Source: Dyadobacter arcticus
GTDB lineage: Bacteria; Bacteroidota; Bacteroidia; Cytophagales; Spirosomataceae
Length of the DNA stretch: 64,000 bases
Reading direction: 5' to 3'
Assembly: GCF_011762185.1 (NCBI RefSeq)
Contig: NZ_JAASQJ010000004.1
Location: 62,001-126,000 of the forward strand
In this document: one piece after another, positions 43,258-53,071 of the stretch
How positions within the stretch are numbered: position 1 is the first letter of the stretch
Layout of the letters: the number at the start of each line of letters is the position of its first letter
The notes under the pieces: generated by a model
The model's database searches: none
Seen by the model: only the letters and a program-made list of their open reading frames with translations
Told to the model about the DNA's origin: nothing
Translations under genes and position numbers: made by a program

Positions 43258-45645
43258 CTAATCCGTCCGAAGACTTTTTACAGGATTCATTAATGCTGCC
43301 TTGATACTTTGAAAGCTAACGGTTGCAAGTGCAATCAATATTGACATTAGCCCGGCAGCTGCAAAAACCCACCATTCAAGTTCGATTTTATACGCAAAAC
43401 TTTGCAGCCAGATTCGCATCACGTACCAGCCAATTGGAGCAGCGACGATGATTGCAATGCCTACCAATTTCAGGAAATCAACTGAAAGCAAAGCGACTAC
43501 GCTGATGACAGAAGCTCCCAGGACCTTGCGGACACCAATCTCTTTGATCCGTTGCTGGGCTGTGAATGTAGCCAGCCCGAATAAACCAATGCATGCAATC
43601 AGTATCGCGATGCCGGAGAATGTTAAAAACAAAATCCCCCTTTGTTCATCCGATTTGTATTGTTTGGCGAAGGCCTGATCCAAAAAACTGTATTCAAATG
43701 GCTGGTTTGGATTTATTTTGGTAAAAACTGATTTGATATAACCAATGGTCGCCTGGATATTTTGCTGCGGTACCTTGATAAACATTTGATCCGCTCCGGC
43801 CTTTTTAAAAACGATCACAAGCGGTTCGATCTGGTTGTGCATCGAGCGTAAATGAAAATCATTAATAACGCCCGTGATCGGCACTTTTCTGATATTTACT
43901 TCGATCAGGCCATCGTTGATACTTTTCCATCCTAACCTCTTTAGCATGGCTTGGTTGACCAAAACGGCATCAGAAGAATCATTGTCGAGCTCGTTCGAAA
44001 AGTTACGTCCTTCCCTTACCCGCATTTGCAGCACATTCAAAAAGCCCGCATCCACATTAAAATATTCTGTGCTAACAGGCACTTCTTTGCCCTTGGAGTA
44101 AAAGGAAAATGTGCTTTTATTATTTAATTCTCCGCCAATGTTACCATCCGTCAGGCTTATATCTCGGATCAGCGGGTTTTGCATTAATGTACTTTTCAAA
44201 ACATTCGAAGAAAGTTGGGCGGATGGTGCACTGAGCGGAATGTTGATCACCTGCTGTTGGTTAAACCCTAGTTCTTTGCTGCTCATGTACTGCAACTGCT
44301 GGTAAACCACAATCGTCCCTATGATCATGAACATGGAAATCGAAAATTGCATTACTACCAGGGATTTTCTGAGCAAAGCACCCTGCGTCTTAGATGCCGC
44401 AGCACCTTTCAGGACTACGGCCGGATTGTAATTGGATAATATAAATGCCGGATAAAGCCCGCTGACCAGGCCCGTGAAAAGCGTAAAAGCAATGAACAAG
44501 CCAATTGTTTTGGGGCTAAACAAATCAAAATGAAGCGTTTTTTCTGCAACTGTATTGAAAAATGGCAACAATAAATAGAGCAAGACGACGCTTGCCGACA
44601 TGGCCAAAAACGACATCAGCATCGATTCTGCTAAGAATTGTCCAATCAGTTGAAAACGTTGTGAGCCGACGGCCTTTCTTACTCCAATCTCCCGCGCGCG
44701 TCCCGTTGCACGGGCAGTTGCGAGGTTAATGTAGTTGACAATGGCTATCAACAGAATGAAAAAACCGATCAGCGAAATGGTATAAACAAAACGCATGCTG
44801 CTGCCATTCTCTTCACCAAGCAAATGCGAGGATTTGAGATGCATTTCACTCAGCGGCTGAAAAGTGATTTTAAAAGAAACCTTCTGGTTGCCCTCATCTC
44901 CCACTGATTTTGCAATATATTTTTTATAAAAAGCCAGCATTTTGCCTTGCAGTTTCGACGCGGTTGCGGCATTATCCAGCATAATGTAAGTCAGTGTATT
45001 GAAATTCCCCCAATTATCAGCGCCCACCTGATTTATAGTGTTATTGAAATACGGTAGGATGACATCGAATTTGAGGTGATGATTGCCTGGCAGATCTTGA
45101 ATGACTCCCGTTACGGTAAATGGAATGTTATCTTTCACAAGGACCGTCTTGCCAATCAGACCGGCGGTTTTACCAAATAGAACAATGGCGAGTTTTTCAG
45201 TAAGTACCAAATTATTGATACCATTCAATGCTGTTTTTGCATCGCCTTCAATGAAATCGTAATCGAAAAATTCAAATAAGGAAGAGTCGGCATAGATCAT
45301 TTCCTTCACATTAATCGCATTTTCCCCATTCCTGAAAATAGCTTCTCCGGGTTTGATCCGCAATGTGTTTTTTATTTCAGGATATTCGCGTTGCAGGGTT
45401 GGGCCGAATGGCGTGGCAGCCATTGCCATCTTATATTCATTATCGGCCCATTTTATATCAAGATTTAATCTGTAAATGTGGTCTGCATTTTGGTGATGAC
45501 GATCAAAGCTCAACTCATCATTTACATATAAACCAAGGATTATTGCGGAGGTCAAACCGCAGGACAAGCCCACCAAAATGAGGATACTGTATGTTTTGCT
45601 TCTGACCAGGTTCCGCCAGGCGATTTTGAAATAGTTTTGCAGCAT
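43258..45645 (-). CDS. MacB/FtsX-type ABC transporter permease
   Basis: A 795-residue permease starting MLQNYFKIAWRNLVRSKTYS, the common opening of Bacteroidota FtsX-type permeases. A long periplasmic MacB-type domain lies between the first helix and a cluster of three helices near 285-410; a second copy covers residues about 430-795 with three C-terminal helices. Motifs RAREIGVRKAVGSQRFQLIG and QRIKEIGVRKVLGASVISVV are the two repeated coupling regions. No ATPase gene lies next to it here. Such permeases export peptides or lipoprotein-like substrates, or act in mechanotransmission. Confidence 0.9.
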   Translation of the reverse strand: MLQNYFKIAWRNLVRSKTYSILILVGLSCGLTSAIILGLYVNDELSFDRHHQNADHIYRLNLDIKWADNEYKMAMAATPFGPTLQREYPEIKNTLRIKPGEAIFRNGENAINVKEMIYADSSLFEFFDYDFIEGDAKTALNGINNLVLTEKLAIVLFGKTAGLIGKTVLVKDNIPFTVTGVIQDLPGNHHLKFDVILPYFNNTINQVGADNWGNFNTLTYIMLDNAATASKLQGKMLAFYKKYIAKSVGDEGNQKVSFKITFQPLSEMHLKSSHLLGEENGSSMRFVYTISLIGFFILLIAIVNYINLATARATGRAREIGVRKAVGSQRFQLIGQFLAESMLMSFLAMSASVVLLYLLLPFFNTVAEKTLHFDLFSPKTIGLFIAFTLFTGLVSGLYPAFILSNYNPAVVLKGAAASKTQGALLRKSLVVMQFSISMFMIIGTIVVYQQLQYMSSKELGFNQQQVINIPLSAPSAQLSSNVLKSTLMQNPLIRDISLTDGNIGGELNNKSTFSFYSKGKEVPVSTEYFNVDAGFLNVLQMRVREGRNFSNELDNDSSDAVLVNQAMLKRLGWKSINDGLIEVNIRKVPITGVINDFHLRSMHNQIEPLVIVFKKAGADQMFIKVPQQNIQATIGYIKSVFTKINPNQPFEYSFLDQAFAKQYKSDEQRGILFLTFSGIAILIACIGLFGLATFTAQQRIKEIGVRKVLGASVISVVALLSVDFLKLVGIAIIVAAPIGWYVMRIWLQSFAYKIELEWWVFAAAGLMSILIALATVSFQSIKAALMNPVKSLRTD

Positions 45646-45768
45646 AGCAAGGTTGAAATAACGCTTTTACCACAAGTTAAATTAAAATTTCGTGCCGCCT
45701 GCTTTTTCGCTATGTAAAGCTCTGAAATTCAATAAATTAATAGGTATAACCCTGTGCGATTTCGGACG

Positions 45769-48228
45769 TTAGTTTTTCCTGATCCGATCACTTTCATCTT
45801 TAGAGGTAGTGCGGGAACCCTGGCTTTTCACTTTGTTGTTCCCGAATGAACGCGAGTAAGTCAGTTTCACGATCCGCGTCCGGGCAGATTCTGAAACATA
45901 CACGAAATTGGCCGTAAGGTCGAAAGCTTCACGGGTAAGTCCGCCGAAATTACCCTTTACACGCATTGATTTAAAAATATCCGATACTGCCAGCTGAAAA
46001 CTTCCGCCATTGTTTTTAAGCTCCTTCTTCAACCCTGCATTCAACATCCCGAATCCCCTGATCCGCTTGGATCCCTCATAAGCAACGGAATTGTACCAGC
46101 CCGACAACTCGAATGAAACACCACCGGACAGCGAAAAAACCTGATTGCCATTAAAATTATAAGCAGCATAAGTCTTTTCCATTTTATCCCGGGTATGGTC
46201 CAGCTTGAACTGCCGCAAGCCGCCAATGCCTGTGAATGACATATTCCACCATTTAGTAATTGAAATCGGCAGGTTTGCCTGGAATGTCAGATTGTTTTGG
46301 TAAACCATATTTTGCGGAGCCTGATACAAAAGGTCCCGGGCATTGGTATCATCCAGCTGATACAAAACAATCGGATTTTTGTCCCGCGACGCTGTTAAAG
46401 AAAAGGAGTAGCCCGTGTAGTTAAATCCAAATTTAAGGTTGTTGGTGATTGTCGGCCGCAAAGTTGGATTTCCCGTCATCACCGACATTGGGTCATTGTA
46501 AAGCAGGTAAGAGGATAGGTCATTAAATGAAGGCCTGGTAATTCTTCGGGTGTAGGAGAACTGCAATTCTGAGCGCTCATTCAATTTCCTTGAAAGAAAT
46601 AGACTTGGGAACAGCTTCCCGAGGCGCCTGTTGATCTCGTTTTCCTCCTTGTCCGCATCCGCATGCGTATAAGCATATTCGTAGCGCAAACCTGCCACGA
46701 GACTTGTTTTTGGATTGATCATTGCATTAACAGACAAGTACGCCGCGCCAATATTTTCCTGCATCTTGGTATCATTCGTGTACCTCGAACTGCCGACCCA
46801 CTCATCGTCAACTAAACTCAATATTCTGGATAAAGCCGAACTGGTGGTGTGCGTCCCCTTAATACCGGCTTCCAGCTTTATTTTAGCAGAAAATTGTTTG
46901 GCATAATCCATCTTCAAAACAGCAACCCGGATCGGCGAGCGTGCGATACCACTTTGGCGATTGGAGAAAATAGAGCCTTCCGGGATAGTCTCATTGCCGC
47001 TTTGATCGTAAAAAGTGCTGGATCCTTCCGTCGGGCTGTGGCTGTTGTAAATCAGGTAATCAAAGTCAATGTTGAGTTTCTCGTTATCCCGGATTTGTTT
47101 TTCAAGATAAGCGTTCAAGATTGTATTGTTCCACTTCGCTTTTCCCAAAACGTCGCCCTTCATCATGAGCGAAGAATCGATTTCAAGCCGAGTGTAATGG
47201 CCATAGTTGTAAAAATGACGGTTTGAACGATTGGTACTGTACGTCAGGTTCGCGCCTAATGTCGTTTTGCCGAAACTGGTTGCCAGGCCTGCGGTTGCAT
47301 TATGGCTGTTGGAGATTGCTACCTGTGTGCTGCCAGCCTCAACATATAACTTTCCACCGAATAAAGGCATATCCTGGCCACCCTTTGCCGACCAGCCGTC
47401 TTTAAAATGATCACGGACAAATGAATAAGAGGCATACATATTCAGTTTCGCCGTGTTATGGGAAACATTCATGCTCCCCGTGCCTTTCTCCGCCCAACCA
47501 TAGCCGGCAGTGGCCGACATAGATCCAGTCGTGCCTAAATCTTCCCGCTTTTTCAACACGATATTGATCATGCCCGCCGAGCCTTCTGCATCGTATTTAG
47601 AAGGTGGTGTCGTCATAATTTCGATCTTCTCGATGTCGTTTGCGCTCATCCCGCTCAGCATTGCCATAACCTGCGACATGGGTAGCCGCATCAGTTTCCC
47701 ATTCAGCATGACCAGCACGCTGCTTTTGCCATTGAGCGCAATGTTGCCGTTACGCATATCCACAAATACGCCCGGCGACCGTTCGAGGACTTGCAATGTG
47801 GAACTTCCTTTTGTCATCAAACTGCTTTCAACATTGACCACCGTGCGGTCTATTTCCTGCTGGTATAGCGGTTTTTGCGCCTTCACAACCAATTCACCCA
47901 TTTCTTGAACATCTTCTGCAATAATCTGATCTCCAAAAGCCAATTTTGCGTCATTTTCAGCTAATAGAAAGGCTGGCAGGTCAGTCGTTTTATAACCCAC
48001 AGCGCTGATGCGCAGAAAGTAATTGCCAGCAGCGACGCTACCCATCTGAAAGCTGCCCGATTCGTTCGTCACGGCACCCTTCACCAGGGAACTGTCGGCT
48101 GGATTCAGAAGCAAAACATTGGCATACAGAACCGGTTGACCATTGGCGGTTTTAAGTTTACCGGTAATTTGAGAGAAAGCATGTTGGGTTAACAAGCCCA
48201 ATATCAGGCTGATGTAAGTCAATTTCAT
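45769..48228 (-). CDS. TonB-dependent-like outer membrane beta-barrel protein
   Basis: From ATG 48228 it has 819 residues with signal peptide ending HAFSQ near residue 20. A carboxypeptidase-regulatory-like domain covers about 22-110 (ITGKLKTANGQPVLYANVLL; GNYFLRISAVGYKTTDL), then a plug domain (VERSPGVFVDMRNGNIALNG; VLVMLNGKLMRLPMSQVMAM), then a large barrel (FSYTRRITRPSFNDLSSYLL) of the outer-membrane beta-barrel type 3 group. Substrate unknown. It has no partner lipoprotein gene and is preceded by a 308-bp gap. Confidence 0.88.
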   Translation of the reverse strand: MKLTYISLILGLLTQHAFSQITGKLKTANGQPVLYANVLLLNPADSSLVKGAVTNESGSFQMGSVAAGNYFLRISAVGYKTTDLPAFLLAENDAKLAFGDQIIAEDVQEMGELVVKAQKPLYQQEIDRTVVNVESSLMTKGSSTLQVLERSPGVFVDMRNGNIALNGKSSVLVMLNGKLMRLPMSQVMAMLSGMSANDIEKIEIMTTPPSKYDAEGSAGMINIVLKKREDLGTTGSMSATAGYGWAEKGTGSMNVSHNTAKLNMYASYSFVRDHFKDGWSAKGGQDMPLFGGKLYVEAGSTQVAISNSHNATAGLATSFGKTTLGANLTYSTNRSNRHFYNYGHYTRLEIDSSLMMKGDVLGKAKWNNTILNAYLEKQIRDNEKLNIDFDYLIYNSHSPTEGSSTFYDQSGNETIPEGSIFSNRQSGIARSPIRVAVLKMDYAKQFSAKIKLEAGIKGTHTTSSALSRILSLVDDEWVGSSRYTNDTKMQENIGAAYLSVNAMINPKTSLVAGLRYEYAYTHADADKEENEINRRLGKLFPSLFLSRKLNERSELQFSYTRRITRPSFNDLSSYLLYNDPMSVMTGNPTLRPTITNNLKFGFNYTGYSFSLTASRDKNPIVLYQLDDTNARDLLYQAPQNMVYQNNLTFQANLPISITKWWNMSFTGIGGLRQFKLDHTRDKMEKTYAAYNFNGNQVFSLSGGVSFELSGWYNSVAYEGSKRIRGFGMLNAGLKKELKNNGGSFQLAVSDIFKSMRVKGNFGGLTREAFDLTANFVYVSESARTRIVKLTYSRSFGNNKVKSQGSRTTSKDESDRIRKN

Positions 48229-48536
48229 GGCGGTGTTGTTTTTTATAGTTTTTTGCAAACAGGCCAGCATGGACTGATCCATGTTCACCATTCAAAACAA
48301 CAGAAGTAGGTTATGCCAATGAAATCGGAAGGATAACAGGTCAGGGAATATTGATGAAATGCATGTAATCCTGAAATATCTTCAGGTATAACCGAAATCT
48401 GGATCCATCATGATGCCATTTTGAAAATAGTCTTTTGATTTTCAATAAAGAGTAAACCTGGTAAACATTATTGCAATGCAGATTTAATATATTTGTTCAA
48501 GCCGCAAATCTTCAAACAGATCTTTAACAGACAAGA
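48229..48536. other. Divergent promoter region with a TATATTTG box
   Basis: 308 bp between divergent genes at 48228 and 48537. TATATTTG at 48488-48495 matches the Bacteroidota -7 consensus TAnnTTTG and would give a leader of about 35 nt for the gene at 48537. Nothing else stood out. Confidence 0.5.
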
Positions 48537-48950
48537 ATGGATGCATTGAACTATTTGCGTAAGGAGATTAAATCATACTTTCCCGAATCTTCGGAGCTGA
48601 TGCTTTCGAGCTATTTTGCCAACCATCCGAGATTTAATTTCTATTTCAAAATAATTGAAAACGAACGCTATCTCCTTTACCTCAATTGGGACGGGGACGA
48701 CCTGCGTTACACGTTGAAGTGCCTGGAATTCAATGACTGGGAAACTTTAAAAGGACTGATCGATTTCTATCCAAGCGCCGGATCAAAGGCATTTAATATT
48801 GGTAAGCCTCGGACTGTGATTTCGTTTTTATATCGTGAAGAGGGCCGGCTGGCTGCGCTGGAATATAAGGGTGCCATTAACCATCAAACCGACTCCCCGG
48901 AAATATCGGGAAATCAGTTGCTGCGTGGTATTGATCCGTTTCCAAGGTAA
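48537..48950 (+). CDS. Hypothetical protein
   Basis: A 137-residue soluble protein (MDALNYLRKEIKSYFPESSE; YLLYLNWDGDDLRYTLKCLE). Residues 25-95 look like an alpha/beta fold with many charged residues. No family recognised. It has its own promoter and stands before the NmrA-like reductase gene on the same strand. Confidence 0.6.
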   Translation: MDALNYLRKEIKSYFPESSELMLSSYFANHPRFNFYFKIIENERYLLYLNWDGDDLRYTLKCLEFNDWETLKGLIDFYPSAGSKAFNIGKPRTVISFLYREEGRLAALEYKGAINHQTDSPEISGNQLLRGIDPFPR

Positions 48951-49072
48951 ATAAATACTCCACAGACAAGTAAATCACCTGAAAACGGCCCGGGAACAAT
49001 AATTATAGCATGAGTGCAGGTCGATTTTGCTACACGGAGACTTGTGTTTGTAAATATCCGTCGGCTATTGAA

Positions 49073-49984
49073 ATGGAAATGAATTCAGAAAAAATTATCA
49101 TTCTTGCGGGAGCGACAGGAGATTTGGGAAGCAGAATAGCAGACTTTTTGCTTTCAAGCGGAGTGATTGTCAGAGCGTTGGTCCGCAAGGGAAGTTCAAG
49201 TCAGAAGGTTGTTGAACTCAGACGAAGCGGTGTCAATGTTATTGAAGTGGACTACGGCAATAAAGTAGAGCTCACGAAGGCCTGTGAGGGCGGGTTTTGT
49301 GTGGTATCAGCATTATCGGGAGTGCGTGAGGTAATTGTTAATGCACAAACGAAGTTGTTGCATGCGGCCCTGGCAGCGGGAGTCCGCCGTTTTATCCCGT
49401 CCGATTTTTGCATAGATTACACAAAACTGCCAATTGGCAGCAACCGAAACCTGGACTTGCGCAGAGAATTTTGCGATATTCTCGAAAAGGCACCCATCGA
49501 GTCGACCTCAATTTTAAACGGAATGTTTTCTGATTTGCTGACTGGCGAAGCGCCCGTGGTGCTTTTCGGCATGAAACGGATCCTGCACTGGGGTAGCGCA
49601 GACCAGCTGATGGATTTTACGACCATCGAAAACACCGCGGAATTCACGGCTGCCGCTGCATTGGACCCGAAAACACCGCGTTTTCTTTACATTGCAGGAG
49701 AGGTAGCCAGTATGAAAGGACTGAAGATAGATGCGGACGTAGCAACGGGAGAACAGTTCCGTATGCTTCGGGTAGGCGGACTTGGGATGCTTGCTACGAT
49801 GATCAAAATTAGCAGAACGCTTTTTCCAAAGGAAGACGAGGTGTTTCCGCCCTGGCAAGGCATGCAATATTTGCACAACATGCTTAGCGGATTGGCTAAA
49901 ATGGAAAAGCTGGACAATGACCGGTACCCACACATCAGATGGACACCGGTGAGAGAAGTACTTGCACAACGATTAAAAAAATGA
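49073..49984 (+). CDS. NmrA-like NAD(P)-binding reductase
   Basis: From ATG 49073 it is 303 residues (an upstream start at 49010 adds 21 unlikely residues). The N-terminal dinucleotide site ILAGATGDLGSRIADFLLSS has the GxxGxxG motif, and the body follows the NmrA/isoflavone-reductase pattern (LVRKGSSSQKVVELRRSGVN; AALAAGVRRFIPSDF). Such proteins reduce or simply bind nicotinamide cofactors. It is translationally coupled (ATGA) to the TspO-like gene at 49981. Confidence 0.88.
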   Translation: MEMNSEKIIILAGATGDLGSRIADFLLSSGVIVRALVRKGSSSQKVVELRRSGVNVIEVDYGNKVELTKACEGGFCVVSALSGVREVIVNAQTKLLHAALAAGVRRFIPSDFCIDYTKLPIGSNRNLDLRREFCDILEKAPIESTSILNGMFSDLLTGEAPVVLFGMKRILHWGSADQLMDFTTIENTAEFTAAAALDPKTPRFLYIAGEVASMKGLKIDADVATGEQFRMLRVGGLGMLATMIKISRTLFPKEDEVFPPWQGMQYLHNMLSGLAKMEKLDNDRYPHIRWTPVREVLAQRLKK

Positions 49985-50775
49985 ATATGACGAAGACATT
50001 GCAGATTGCGAATGGCGTTGCCCTGGTAATCACGATAATAATGAATTACGTATCCAATACAGGCGTCTTCAATGGCGCAACAATGGCCTCTGTTTCAGAT
50101 TCATATCATAACTTATTTACACCGGCTGGATATGCATTTTCTATCTGGGGAATTATTTATATCGGGTTGATTGCATTTGTGATCCACCAGAGCAAGGGGC
50201 TTTTTTATGCTGGAAAAACACCAGCCCTGGTTGATACGATCGGCTGGACATTTGTTGTTTCCTGCGTTGCCAACTGTCTCTGGATCGTGGCTTGGCTTTA
50301 TGATTACACGGGTACCTCTGTTCTGATCATGATTGTGCTGCTCCTATGCCTGATCCGCATTGTTTTGAGAACGCGAATGGAATTTGATTTTCTTACGCTC
50401 AAACAAATTGCGCTGGAATGGTGGCCTTTTGCAATCTATTTCGGCTGGATCATCGTGGCATTTGTGGCTAATGTTGCGGCCTATCTGACTAAAATCAAGT
50501 GGGACGGATTTGGAATCCCAGCTCCCAATTGGGCAATTATCATGATTGGAATAGCATCATTGATCAACATCTTACTAATCTGGCTCAGAAATCTCCGGGA
50601 ATCTGCCATGGTTGGAGTATGGGCCCTTGTTTCCATTGCAGTGGCCAATTGGGATGTTGAAAAGCTAGTGGCTTACGCGGCTATTTCGGCGGCAATACTA
50701 ATTTTTATTAATGTCAGTGTGCACGGTTACCTCAACATGGGAAGGCATTTTATTGTGAAGAATAAGCGGTTTTAG
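49981..50775 (+). CDS. TspO/MBR-related membrane protein (tryptophan-rich sensory type)
   Basis: A 264-residue protein with seven or so hydrophobic helices. The N-terminal FTPAGYAFSIWGIIYIGLIA and WTFVVSCVANCLWIVAWLYD match a TspO-related family found in Bacteroidota and cyanobacteria, usually called tryptophan-rich sensory proteins. TspO binds tetrapyrroles and cholesterol in other organisms; the ligand here is unknown. Its ATG overlaps the stop of the NmrA-like gene as ATGA, so the two are cotranslated. This pairing suggests a redox step linked to a membrane sensor (inference). Confidence 0.82.
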   Translation: MNMTKTLQIANGVALVITIIMNYVSNTGVFNGATMASVSDSYHNLFTPAGYAFSIWGIIYIGLIAFVIHQSKGLFYAGKTPALVDTIGWTFVVSCVANCLWIVAWLYDYTGTSVLIMIVLLLCLIRIVLRTRMEFDFLTLKQIALEWWPFAIYFGWIIVAFVANVAAYLTKIKWDGFGIPAPNWAIIMIGIASLINILLIWLRNLRESAMVGVWALVSIAVANWDVEKLVAYAAISAAILIFINVSVHGYLNMGRHFIVKNKRF

Positions 50776-50874
50776 GTTTTTGAGGAATTTTTAAAACTAA
50801 AAGAAATCCATTAATCCCGGATGCGGCTGCATTTTAGAATTAGTTTTGGAGGGTTAAAAAGCGTATCTTACGAG

Positions 50875-51045
50875 ATGGATAATAGATATCAGGAAGGTTC
50901 AATGATCACAGCCATAGAGGCACCATTAATCCAACTTGTCATTATTCATTACATCAGGCGGATTTATTATTGCGAGAAGGTTGGCGATGAGAACCATAAA
51001 TTGCTTTCTTATTTTGAGAGAGAACTTATTGCTCCCTTAGCATAA
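50875..51045 (+). CDS. Small hypothetical protein
   Basis: A 56-residue frame from ATG 50875 (MDNRYQEGSMITAIEAPLIQ ... LLSYFERELIAPLA), or 74 residues from 50821. It has one hydrophobic stretch (PLIQLVIIHYI). Composition is plausible but I recognise nothing. It may be a gene or a chance frame. Confidence 0.35.
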   Translation: MDNRYQEGSMITAIEAPLIQLVIIHYIRRIYYCEKVGDENHKLLSYFERELIAPLA

Positions 51046-51074
51046 TATGAAGCATTAAATGCAAAAATTTAGTT

Positions 51075-51443
51075 ATGAAACCAACGCCAGAGCAACTGAG
51101 GGACTTTTTTAAGTCAGAAGTATTTCACACCGATCATCTGATTGAATCAAATTACGACCAGGCTATACAGGAATTTTATCTCCGGTTTTATCCTGAATCC
51201 GACTTCGTTAAGCCGGTACCCAATCCAAGAAAGTGGCAGACAACCTATGTTAGGAAATATTCAGTCAAAGCTTTTTTAAGGACAAAAGACGGGCTTATTC
51301 ATCATGTAATTTTTAAACAAGGTTCAGGTGCAAATCAGATCCTTAATTTTGACGGATCGACTTGGGAAGGTGATCATAACCTGCTGGATGTTTGGCAGGA
51401 ATATTATGAGTCTGACCAGAGTTTTGAGTTAAGGCACGGCTAA
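51075..51443 (+). CDS. Hypothetical protein
   Basis: A 122-residue soluble acidic protein with good coding character (MKPTPEQLRDFFKSEVFHTD; WQTTYVRKYSVKAFLRTKDG; WEGDHNLLDVWQEYYESDQS). No known domain. A terminator follows 47 bp after the stop. Confidence 0.6.
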   Translation: MKPTPEQLRDFFKSEVFHTDHLIESNYDQAIQEFYLRFYPESDFVKPVPNPRKWQTTYVRKYSVKAFLRTKDGLIHHVIFKQGSGANQILNFDGSTWEGDHNLLDVWQEYYESDQSFELRHG

Positions 51444-51489
51444 GTGTTAAGGCACTTGCAAACATTTGTATGGAAAGGCATTACCTAAT

Positions 51490-51524
51490 AAATCCCTCTG
51501 CTGAAACAGCGAAGGGATTTTTTA
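51490..51524 (+). terminator. Rho-independent terminator
   Basis: AAATCCCT (51490-51497) pairs with AGGGATTT (51513-51520), extended by GCTG/CAGC across a 2-bp mismatch, and a T run follows. It lies downstream of the hypothetical gene ending at 51443. Confidence 0.75.
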
Positions 51525-51551
51525 GTTAATGCGTATACTGTACTCCGTTAA

Positions 51552-51665
51552 TTATCCTCCGCTGGATTTGCCGTCTTTTTTCGCTTTTTTATCTGCTCTT
51601 TTCTCTTTCAGATTTTTTTCAGCTTTCTTCTTGTCGCCCTTCTGCACTGCTGTTCCTTTTGCCAT
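51552..51665 (-). CDS. Small lysine-rich protein
   Basis: A 37-residue frame from ATG 51665 (MAKGTAVQKGDKKKAEKNLK ... KDGKSSGG), about one third lysine, too short for most gene finders. I recall similar MAKG-beginning lysine/alanine-rich peptides across Bacteroidota, so it is likely real. Its role is unknown; nucleic acid binding is a guess. A longer frame on the other strand (51529-51921) has poor composition and is its shadow. Confidence 0.55.
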   Translation of the reverse strand: MAKGTAVQKGDKKKAEKNLKEKRADKKAKKDGKSSGG

Positions 51666-51917
51666 AATATTTTTGGTTTATTGTAAGGTAAACCTTTTTA
51701 CCGGCAATGCAGGCCTGTCTTTTCCGCAATGGAGGACGTTGTCAATCCCTGGACCAGATCATTGGCGATTAGTTTTGACGTGGCGCGATTGTTTAATAAA
51801 TTCAAATAATGTAGAATACCGGGCGTTTGTTATAGGAACGGCTTCCCGAAATTACTCAGATTTAAAACTCTTCTTCTCTCACTTAGTCATTCTACTACGC
51901 GTTTTAAAATTGATACA

Positions 51918-53027
51918 ATGAGACCTCATGAGAGAATTAAATTTGCTGCACTCGACAAAAGCCTGTTTTTTCCAACATTGAAGAAAAGGGTTGACCAGTA
52001 CTTTATTGAAAATAAAAAATCCAGATTTGCTAACAAGACAATGGTGTTCAAAACCATTATTTTGATATCCGCTTACATACTTCCTTTTGTGGTAATGCTT
52101 GTTTTTACTCCTCCACTTTGGATCAGCCTTTTTCTCTGGTTGGTCATGGGATTCGCAGTTGCAGGCATAGGAATGAGTGTAATGCATGACGCCAATCACG
52201 GCGCGTTTTCATCCAATGCAACAGTGAACAAATGGCTGGGTTACACCATTAACCTGGCAGGGGCGGGCGTTGCTAACTGGAAATTGCAACACAATATTTT
52301 ACACCATACATACACCAATATCGCCAGGATGGATGAGGATATTAAGGACCGCGGGGTGATTAAACTTTCTCCGCACGAGCATGTGCACCGCTTTCACAAG
52401 TTCAAATGGTTTTACGCCTTTTTCTTTTACGGGATATTAACATTGTACTGGGTGGTACTGAAGGATTTTATTCAATATCATCACTTTATTAAGTCAGGGG
52501 TTAACCGTCAGTCGGGGAAGGAAAATCAGGAAATGCTGACCGGATTGGTGATCCTCAAATTATTGTATTTCGTCGTATTGTTTGCAGTTCCTGTTTTTGC
52601 ATTTCAAATCCCTTTTCTGGAAATATTGGGAGGATTCTTATTAATGCATTTTGCTGCCGGGGTTGTATTGACAGTCATCTTCCAGCTCGCGCATTCCGTT
52701 GAGGGTACCTCCTATCCTTTGCCCAATCAGCAGGGAGTTGTGGAAAAAGACTGGGCCATCCATCAACTGGAAACCACCGTAAATTTTTCTCCGGGAAACA
52801 AGTGGCTGGGCTGGTATATCGGCGGACTTAATTTTCAGATCGAGCATCACCTTTTTCCTAAAATCTGTCACGTCCATTACCCCAAACTGGCCCCGCTTGT
52901 GCGGCAGACAGCAAAAGAATTTGGTCTAGACTACCTGGAAAATAAATCTTTTTTGATAGCTTTAAAATCTCACATCACCAGTTTGAAAAGGTTTGGGGCT
53001 CCGCATTTAAATGAAGCAATAGGTTAA
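51918..53027 (+). CDS. Membrane fatty acid desaturase
   Basis: A 369-residue desaturase with the three histidine boxes: H90-DANH94, H125-NILHH130, and a third box QIEHH with His310-His311. These eight residues bind the di-iron site; the QIEHH form is usual for acyl desaturases acting on phospholipid or acyl-CoA chains (delta-5/delta-6 or omega type). Two hydrophobic blocks (about 45-90 and 205-260) cross the membrane. There is no fused cytochrome b5. It is followed 45 bp later by the transglutaminase-like gene. Confidence 0.92.
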   Translation: MRPHERIKFAALDKSLFFPTLKKRVDQYFIENKKSRFANKTMVFKTIILISAYILPFVVMLVFTPPLWISLFLWLVMGFAVAGIGMSVMHDANHGAFSSNATVNKWLGYTINLAGAGVANWKLQHNILHHTYTNIARMDEDIKDRGVIKLSPHEHVHRFHKFKWFYAFFFYGILTLYWVVLKDFIQYHHFIKSGVNRQSGKENQEMLTGLVILKLLYFVVLFAVPVFAFQIPFLEILGGFLLMHFAAGVVLTVIFQLAHSVEGTSYPLPNQQGVVEKDWAIHQLETTVNFSPGNKWLGWYIGGLNFQIEHHLFPKICHVHYPKLAPLVRQTAKEFGLDYLENKSFLIALKSHITSLKRFGAPHLNEAIG

Positions 53028-53071
53028 TTCCATTGCAAAGGGCCAGCCTTAAAGACTTTTCCTTTTTTCAT

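Noticed and set aside
51529-51921. 130-codon open frame on the plus strand, Phe/Ser-rich
   Set aside because: It is the antisense shadow of the small lysine-rich gene (Lys codons read as Phe in reverse) and crosses a promoter region.
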